From Lacipirellula limnantheis (GTDB lineage Bacteria > Planctomycetota > Planctomycetia > Pirellulales > Lacipirellulaceae), in NCBI RefSeq assembly GCF_007746075.1, contig NZ_CP036339.1:6318028-6382027 (forward strand): a stretch of 64,000 nt of DNA, given 5' to 3'. The translations under genes and the position numbers were made by a program. Numbering within the stretch: the stretch's first letter is position 1; every line of letters starts with the position of its first letter. Shown piece by piece: positions 58,473-64,000 of the stretch. A model generated the notes under the pieces. That model had not been told where the DNA came from. It searched no databases and was given only the letters and a program-made list of their open reading frames with translations.

Positions 58473-59369
58473 ATGGCCGCCGTTGAAAAGTATCTGAAGC
58501 CGGAAGTGATCCGCCAGATCTCGCGGCTCGACTTGCGCGCCCAGTTCATCGTCAAAGGCTTCATGCAGGGCCTCCACGCCAGTCCCTTCCACGGCTTCTC
58601 GGTCGAGTTCAGCGAGCATCGCAAGTATTCGCATGGCGACAATCCCCAGGACATCGACTGGCTCGTCTACGCGAAGACCGACAAGTACTACGTTAAGAAA
58701 TTTGAAGCCGAGACGAACATCACCGGCTACCTGGCGATGGACCTGAGCGGTTCAATGGCCTATCGGTATCAGAACGAGCTCTCGAAGTTCGAGTATTCAA
58801 CGTGCTTGGCGGCTGCGCTGTGCTACCTGATGGTCCACCAGCAAGATCCGGTCGGGCTCGTGACGTTCGGCGAGAAGATCATCGACGTGTTGCCGCCGAA
58901 GTCGAAGCGGCAGCAGATCGGTAACGTGTTGTCGCACCTCGCCCGTCTCAAGCCGCGGGCGAAGACCGACATCGCCACCAGCCTCATTCAACTCGCGGCA
59001 ATGCTGCGGCATAGCAGTCTGGTGATGATTTTCAGCGATCTGCTCGTCGACCCCGAGCCAGTCCTCGCGGCAATGCGGCGGCTCAAGCATGGAGGGCACG
59101 AGGTGATCGTGTTCCACGTGCTCGACCAAGCGGAAGTCGATTTCCCGTTCGACGGGCTCGTCGAGCTACGCGATCCGGAGACGCAGGAGCGGATCGAAGT
59201 CGACGCCGACGGGTTCCGGAAGGATTACTTGAAGGCGATCGGCGAGTTTCGCGAGACTTACAAACGGGAGTGCGCGAAGAGTCGGATCGACTACTTGCCG
59301 CTCCACACAGGGATGCCGTTCGACAAGGCGCTGATGGAGTATTTGTTGAGTCGGCGGAATATGGGGTAA
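58473..59369 (+). CDS. DUF58 domain-containing protein
   Basis: 298 residues, no membrane helix. The DUF58 signature is near the N-terminus: GLHASPFHGFSVEFSEHRKYSHGDNPQDIDWLVYAKTDKYYVKKFEAETN, followed by a VWA-like MIDAS strand YLAMDLSGSMAYR and VMIFSDLLVDPEP, then a C-terminal helix. DUF58 proteins are usual partners of MoxR ATPases in envelope-stress or assembly operons. It begins 14 nt after the repeat arm and is followed, 240 nt later, by the BatA-type gene. Confidence 0.93.
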   Translation: MAAVEKYLKPEVIRQISRLDLRAQFIVKGFMQGLHASPFHGFSVEFSEHRKYSHGDNPQDIDWLVYAKTDKYYVKKFEAETNITGYLAMDLSGSMAYRYQNELSKFEYSTCLAAALCYLMVHQQDPVGLVTFGEKIIDVLPPKSKRQQIGNVLSHLARLKPRAKTDIATSLIQLAAMLRHSSLVMIFSDLLVDPEPVLAAMRRLKHGGHEVIVFHVLDQAEVDFPFDGLVELRDPETQERIEVDADGFRKDYLKAIGEFRETYKRECAKSRIDYLPLHTGMPFDKALMEYLLSRRNMG

Positions 59370-59373
59370 AGAC

Positions 59374-59600
59374 TTGAACCGCCAAGGACATTGGTCATTC
59401 GGCAAAAAGGGGATTGAACCGCTAAGGACGCCAAGGACGTCAAGGAAGAATAGGAACCGCTGATGAACGCTGATAAACGCTGATTGAAGAATGGGCTGAA
59501 TTGCTTGATTCATTCCATTGGCGTTCATCTGCGTTCATCGGCGGTTCCTATACTTGAATTTGGTCTTCCCTTGGCGTCCTTGGCGTCCTTGGCGGTTTAG
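59374..59600. repeat. Nested inverted repeat between DUF58 and BatA genes
   Basis: Outer arms TTGAACCGCTAAGGACGCCA then AGGACGTCAAGG (59414 onward, with an extra copy of TTGAACCGCCAAGGA at 59374) and CCTTGGCGTCCTTGGCGTCC then TTGGCGGTTT. Inner arms GGAACCGCTGATGAACGCTG then ATAAACGCTGATT, and TTGGCGTTCATCTGCGTTCA then TCGGCGGTTCC. It fills the spacer from 5 nt after one stop to 10 nt before the next start. Confidence 0.9.
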
Positions 59601-59609
59601 TGTTTTTCT

Positions 59610-61745
59610 ATGGGTTTCTTAACGCCACTGCTGCTAGGAGGCATCGCACTAATCGCGATCCCGGTGGTGCTGCATCTGGTAATGCGGCAGCAGCCGCGGG
59701 AGTTGACGTTTCCGGCGCTGCGGTTTGTGAAGCAGCGGCGAGATTCGAATCGGCGCAAGATGAAGTTGCGCCATTGGCTGCTGCTCGCGCTGCGCTGCCT
59801 GCTCATCGCCGGGCTAGCCATCGCTTTGGCGCGGCCGACGTTCAAAGGCACGGGCCTGCACGGCAAAGACGGAGCGCCGCTGGCGGTCAATCTGGTCATC
59901 GACAACTCGCTGCGGATGGAATACGTGCAAGCGAACGAGTCGCGACTTGAGAAGGCGAAGAAGACGGCGCTCGAGTTGGTCGAGAAGCTTCCCGAGGATG
60001 CGACCGTCGCGGTGTGCGACTTGGGTCGCGCGGCTCATGGATATGCCCCCGATCTGAGCGCGGCGACGTCACGGCTACAGAATCTGCGGCCGACCGCCGA
60101 AGCCAGGCCACTCGTCGACGGCGTCTTGGAGTCGATCAAGCTGGCCGCGGAGCAAGAAGATCGTCGCCAGGAGGTGTTCGTCTTTACCGATCTATCGCAA
60201 GGGGCTTGGAACGACGAAGGACTGAAGGAGATCAACAACGCTCTGTCGGCCGCCCCTGACGTGCGAATTTACATCGTCGACGTCGGCGTTGCCGATCCGA
60301 AGAACTCCTCACTCGGCGAGTTGCAGGTGCGTCGTAGCGTGCTGCGCCCTGGCGAGCCGCTTCATTTAGAAGCAGAGATTCGAAGCAATCTGCAGAGCGA
60401 ATCGCCGCTGGTGGAACTCTCGCTGCGGAATGAAGAGGGGAAGCTGCAAAAGCGGAGCGAGGCGATTGCTGCCTTCGATCCGCAAGGGCAAGGGCGCGTC
60501 GTGTTTGAAATCCCCAATTTGCCCCTGGGGACGCACCAAGGCTCGGTCAACTTGGCCGCGACCGACCCGCTCATTGTCGACAACACCCGTTACTTTACGG
60601 TCGAAGTGCGTCCGCCCGCAAAGGTCTTGTTATTGGCAACGCAGCCGGCCGATGCGCTGTTTGTGGAAAAAGCGCTTGGCGCCTCGCTGGGCGACGCTAG
60701 CCGCTTTGACGTCACCGTGAAGACATTCGCCGATTTGGAAAAAGCCAAGCTTGAGGAATTCAGCGCGGTTGCACTGCTCGACCCCGGCCCCTTGCCCGCT
60801 GAAGCTTGGAACTCGCTGTGGGACTTTGCCGCGGGCGGCGGTGGAGTCGGTATTTTCTTGGGCCATCACGCGGCGGGAGAACTGGAGTCATTCAACAGCG
60901 AGCCGGCGCAGCGACTGCTGCCGGGAAAGCTGAAACGAGTATCGCGGGCCGAGACGTATCTGCGGCCGCGAAGGCTCGACCACCCCGCCCTTGCCGGGTT
61001 GCGCAATTACGCGGAGGAGTTGCCGTGGCAGATTTGCCGCGTCTTCCAGTACTGGACCTTCGACAAGTCGAACGATAGCGACACGTACGTCATCGCCGGC
61101 TACGCCAATGACAAACCGGCGTTTATCGAACGCCCGGCCGGCAAGGGTCGAGTCCTGGTCTCGACGACTCCATTCTCCGATCCGCTGGAACCGGAAGGTC
61201 GCGAGCCGTGGAACACCTTGCCGGCGCAGCCGTGGCCTTTCGTGGCCCTCGTCGATCAGCTGATCGGCTATCTCGCGCAAGACGGCGATGAGCGGCTCGA
61301 TTACTTGGCGGGAGAGGTCGCACGCGTGCAGCTGTCGCCGCAACAGCAGGTGGCGAGCTACGTGTTGCATCTGCCTGACGGCCAAGCCGGTTCGCGCGTG
61401 GCCACGTCGGGAGACGACGAACTAGCGGTGAGCATCACCGATGAACTGGGAAACTATCGCCTCACTGCCGGCGGTCAGTCGCAGCGGCTCGATCGTGGAT
61501 TCAGCGTCAACGCCAGCGGGACGATCAGCGACTTGACGCGATTTGATCCCGAGAAGCTAACGGGCGCCTTGCCGAAAGATCGCGTGCGGCTCGCAGAAAA
61601 CCTCGAAGCCGTGGAGCAATACGTCGACGTAGGGCGCTCGGGCCGCGAATTGTTTCCTTGGATGATCGGCCTCGTAGCCGTCATTTGGGGGGCGGAGCAT
61701 CTGCTGGCGAATCGGTTCTATCGTGAAGAGAAGGGAAAAGATTGA
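59610..61745 (+). CDS. BatA-type membrane protein with VWA-like domain
   Basis: 711 residues. The N-terminal BatA (aerotolerance regulator N-terminal) region has two membrane helices (about 5-25 and 58-78) around the signature IPVVLHLVMRQQPRELTFPALRFVKQRRDSNRRKMKLRHWLLLALRCLLIAGLAIALARP. A VWA-like domain follows (AVNLVIDNSLRMEY, DATVAVCDLG, EVFVFTDLSQGAW). A beta-sandwich region comes next and then a GATase-like segment (AVALLDPGPLPAEAWNSLWDFAAGGGGVGIFLGHHA). One C-terminal helix (FPWMIGLVAVIWGAEHLLA) ends it. The start ATG directly follows the repeat, with no clear ribosome-binding site. Partner of MoxR and DUF58. Confidence 0.92.
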   Translation: MGFLTPLLLGGIALIAIPVVLHLVMRQQPRELTFPALRFVKQRRDSNRRKMKLRHWLLLALRCLLIAGLAIALARPTFKGTGLHGKDGAPLAVNLVIDNSLRMEYVQANESRLEKAKKTALELVEKLPEDATVAVCDLGRAAHGYAPDLSAATSRLQNLRPTAEARPLVDGVLESIKLAAEQEDRRQEVFVFTDLSQGAWNDEGLKEINNALSAAPDVRIYIVDVGVADPKNSSLGELQVRRSVLRPGEPLHLEAEIRSNLQSESPLVELSLRNEEGKLQKRSEAIAAFDPQGQGRVVFEIPNLPLGTHQGSVNLAATDPLIVDNTRYFTVEVRPPAKVLLLATQPADALFVEKALGASLGDASRFDVTVKTFADLEKAKLEEFSAVALLDPGPLPAEAWNSLWDFAAGGGGVGIFLGHHAAGELESFNSEPAQRLLPGKLKRVSRAETYLRPRRLDHPALAGLRNYAEELPWQICRVFQYWTFDKSNDSDTYVIAGYANDKPAFIERPAGKGRVLVSTTPFSDPLEPEGREPWNTLPAQPWPFVALVDQLIGYLAQDGDERLDYLAGEVARVQLSPQQQVASYVLHLPDGQAGSRVATSGDDELAVSITDELGNYRLTAGGQSQRLDRGFSVNASGTISDLTRFDPEKLTGALPKDRVRLAENLEAVEQYVDVGRSGRELFPWMIGLVAVIWGAEHLLANRFYREEKGKD

Positions 61746-61885
61746 ACCGCCAAGGGGCGTTTTGTCCGTTGTCAGTGGTCCGTGGTCAGTTGCTCTCGAT
61801 GACAGCTCGCTCCAGGCGACAGCAGCAACTGACCACGGACAACGGACAACTGACTTGCCCCATCGGGGTCCTTGGCGGTTTAGTA
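61742..61885. repeat. Nested inverted repeat between BatA and VWA genes
   Basis: The short outer arms are TTGAACCGCCAAGG, overlapping the BatA stop codon, and CCTTGGCGGTTTAG. The inner inverted repeat is of a different family: TGTCCGTTGTCAGTGGTCCG then TGGTCAGTTGCT, and AGCAACTGACCACGGACAAC then GGACAACTGAC. Outer arms match 59374-59600; the inner pair replaces the GAACGCTGAT inner pair found there. Confidence 0.9.
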
Positions 61886-61895
61886 TTTATCTGAA

Positions 61896-64000
61896 ATGAC
61901 TGGCTGGAGCTTCGATCCTGTTGGCGGTTGGTGGCTGGTGATGGCCGCGGCGCTGGCGCTTGCGCCTCTCCTGGCGATTGGCCCTTCGCAGCGAAAGCAA
62001 TCGCTACAGCGCAGGGCGACGCTGACGTCGCTGCGGCTGCTCACGCTCGTGCTCCTGCTGCTGGTCATGCTTCGGCCAGCGCTCGAGACGCGCACCACGC
62101 GGAAACTGCCGGGGACGCTCATCGTGCTGCCCGACCTATCACGGAGCATGACTGTGGGCGACGCGACCGGAAACAAGCCACGATACGCGGCAATGCGCGA
62201 GGCGCTTGATGATTCCGCCGCCGAGTTTGCGGATCTCGCCAAGGCGTGGGATGTGCGAGCTTACGGGTTCAGTCGCGACACCGAGCCGCTGAAGTTCGCC
62301 GAAGGGAAATTTGATCTACCCGCCGAACCGACAGGACAGCAGACGGCAATTGGCTCGGCAATTGAAGATATCCTCGCCCGCGAGGCGCAGCAGCGAATCG
62401 TCGCGGTAATCTTGTTGAGCGACGGCGCTCAGCGGGCGTTCGCTCCGCGCGACATGCCGCCGCAAACAGCGGTTCGGCAGTTGGCGGGCGACGGGATTCC
62501 GCTCTACACGCTGGCGTTCGGTCAGCCTTCGCTTGGCGAACAGAACGACTTGCGGCTCAGCGATATGCTGGCCAGCGATGCGGTGTTCGCCGAAACGCCG
62601 ACGACCGTGGAGGGCGTCGTCACCGCGGCCGGGTACAAGAACCAGAAGGTCAACGTTCAACTGCTATGGGAGAACGCCGACGGCGAGCAAGAAGCGGTCG
62701 ACGCTCAAGAGATTCGGATCGAGCCGGGAAAGACCCGCTATCCCGTGCGGCTTAACTACACCCCGAAGGCGCCGGGCGAGTACAAGGTGACGCTGCAGGT
62801 GACGTCGCGTGATGGGGAATTGATCACGTCGAATAACTTGCAAAGTACGTTCGTGACGGTGCTGAAAGGGGGCATAAAAGTTCTCTACCTTGCCGGCGCC
62901 GGGCGAATCGGCGGTTTGCCAGGAATCGAGCCTCGCTTCGTGAGATCGGCGCTCGCCGCGAATCCCGACATGCACGTCGATTACCAAGCGATCAAGTACA
63001 ACCCGAACGAGCTCGATCTCCGTGATCAGTTGCAGGATGAGCAGTATGACGTGATTCTGCTGGGCGACGTCGACGTCACCGGCCTCAGCGCTCGTTCGTG
63101 GAGCGAGATGGCTAAAATGGTCGAGCGCGGAGCCGGCCTGGCGATGCTCGGCGGCTTCCATAGTTTCGGACCGGGCGGGTTTGCCAACTCGCCGTTGCAA
63201 GACGTGCTGCCGATCGAAATGAGCCGGACCGAACGACAAGCCTTCGGCGAGGCTCCGCGCAAGGACGTCCATGTGCCCGGGCCAATTAAGATGCTGCCGA
63301 TTCCGATCAGCAAGACCGAGGTCCATCCGATTCTGCGCATGAAGGAAGGAACGCTCGCGGCCAAAATGGCAATCTGGGAGGAGTTACCGGCGCTCGATGG
63401 CGCTAACAAGCTCGAACGAGTGCGGATGAAAAGCATCTCCCAGGCAATCGCTGAAGGCAACGACAGTGCGCGTTCGCCCTTGCTCATTGTCTCGCCGTAC
63501 GGCGACGGGCGGTCGGCGGCGCTCGCGGTCGATTCAACCTGGCACTGGCAGATGGAAGGATTCAGCGAGGTTCATCGCCGCTTCTGGCGGCAGCTGGTGT
63601 TGTGGCTCGCGAAAAAGGACGAGACGGCGGGCGAACAGGTATGGGTGCGCCTGGACCAGCGGCGGTTCCAGCAAGGGAGCCGCGTCGATTTCAAACTCGG
63701 CGCCGAAGATACGGAGGGTGGCGCACTCGAAGGCGCCGACTTCGCCGTGCAGGTCGAAAAGCCTGACGGAACGAGCGAAGCTGTGCGCGTCACGCGCGGC
63801 GGCAGCGTCGCCACCGGAACCTTTAGCGCCACTGAGAAGCCGGGTGATTATCGCATCATCGTCTCGGCTCGCGACAAGGGGGAGACGGTGGGAACGGCGG
63901 CGGCGCGGTTCAGCATTTCAGACCAAGACGTAGAACTCGACCAACCGGCGGCCGAACCAATGCTGCTCAAGTCACTGGCTCAGGAGACCGCCGAAGCGGG
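61896..64000 (+). CDS. VWA / GATase-like membrane protein (C-terminus beyond window)
   Basis: The frame is open from ATG 61896 for 701 codons to the window end. Two N-terminal membrane helices (about 14-30 and 48-66: WWLVMAAALALAPLLAIG and LRLLTLVLLLLVMLRPAL) are followed by a VWA-like domain with LIVLPDLSRSM (DxSxS-like MIDAS) and VAVILLSDGAQRAF. A beta-sandwich region follows, then a class I glutamine-amidotransferase-like domain (VLYLAGAGRIGG, VILLGDVDVTGLS, ERGAGLAMLGGFHSFGPGGF). It is the same architecture as other planctomycete membrane proteins downstream of BatA. The start lies just after the repeat, with no obvious ribosome-binding site. Confidence 0.88.
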   Translation, partial: MTGWSFDPVGGWWLVMAAALALAPLLAIGPSQRKQSLQRRATLTSLRLLTLVLLLLVMLRPALETRTTRKLPGTLIVLPDLSRSMTVGDATGNKPRYAAMREALDDSAAEFADLAKAWDVRAYGFSRDTEPLKFAEGKFDLPAEPTGQQTAIGSAIEDILAREAQQRIVAVILLSDGAQRAFAPRDMPPQTAVRQLAGDGIPLYTLAFGQPSLGEQNDLRLSDMLASDAVFAETPTTVEGVVTAAGYKNQKVNVQLLWENADGEQEAVDAQEIRIEPGKTRYPVRLNYTPKAPGEYKVTLQVTSRDGELITSNNLQSTFVTVLKGGIKVLYLAGAGRIGGLPGIEPRFVRSALAANPDMHVDYQAIKYNPNELDLRDQLQDEQYDVILLGDVDVTGLSARSWSEMAKMVERGAGLAMLGGFHSFGPGGFANSPLQDVLPIEMSRTERQAFGEAPRKDVHVPGPIKMLPIPISKTEVHPILRMKEGTLAAKMAIWEELPALDGANKLERVRMKSISQAIAEGNDSARSPLLIVSPYGDGRSAALAVDSTWHWQMEGFSEVHRRFWRQLVLWLAKKDETAGEQVWVRLDQRRFQQGSRVDFKLGAEDTEGGALEGADFAVQVEKPDGTSEAVRVTRGGSVATGTFSATEKPGDYRIIVSARDKGETVGTAAARFSISDQDVELDQPAAEPMLLKSLAQETAEA

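Noticed and set aside
13039..61885. CRISPR array interpretation of the word-run repeats
   Set aside because: The repeated words are 8-10 nt, in inverted arms, with no unique spacers of regular length and no cas genes.

Overview
The window looks like a chromosomal segment of a planctomycete of the order Pirellulales; Lacipirellulaceae is my best guess at the family. The signs are high GC, DUF1559 genes with type IV pilin-like N-termini, dockerin plus PEP-CTERM secreted proteins, a two-subunit topoisomerase VI, a MoxR/DUF58/BatA/VWA operon, LptD, and many small palindromic intergenic repeats. This assignment is inference from gene content. I saw no rRNA, tRNA, CRISPR array, intact IS or prophage.

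Layout. 1-10.8 kb holds secreted and surface proteins: a partial NxxGxxAF-repeat protein, a zinc-ribbon protein, a PEP-CTERM serine hydrolase, a duplicated DUF1559 + lipoprotein unit in which one lipoprotein copy is a relic, a PEP-CTERM murein-endopeptidase-like protein and a large PEP-CTERM protein. 11.8-26.8 kb is mostly housekeeping: ferredoxins, AHSA1 and DoxX proteins, a TIM-barrel isomerase, an orphan DNA methyltransferase, RlmN, the complete EpmB / EF-P / EpmA beta-lysylation set with LemA and an M48 protease between, Tag, FolA-ThyA and a P-II protein. 26.9-35 kb carries GlnE, MiaB, Fmt and Def. 35.5-40.5 kb carries two small secreted proteins and topoisomerase VI B and A. 40.5-47 kb is envelope: DgkA, LptD and an MMPL transporter.

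47.7-54 kb is the most suggestive regulatory region. An orphan sigma-54 activator is followed by a full-consensus sigma-54 promoter, a receiver-like protein without its phospho-acceptor, and four PEP-CTERM genes whose start regions and C-terminal anchors resemble each other at DNA level while the middles differ. 54-64 kb is a DUF4159 protein divergent from MoxR, then a thioredoxin-like protein, DUF58, BatA and a VWA/GATase-like membrane protein cut by the window edge.

The strongest unexplained signal is in the spacers. Many are filled by inverted repeats whose arms are runs of an 8-10 nt word. Several unrelated sequence families share this architecture, some are nested in one another, and they often touch stop or start codons. 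One pair of arms encloses a whole gene (57964-58459), and one half-copy encodes part of a signal peptide (2190-2222).
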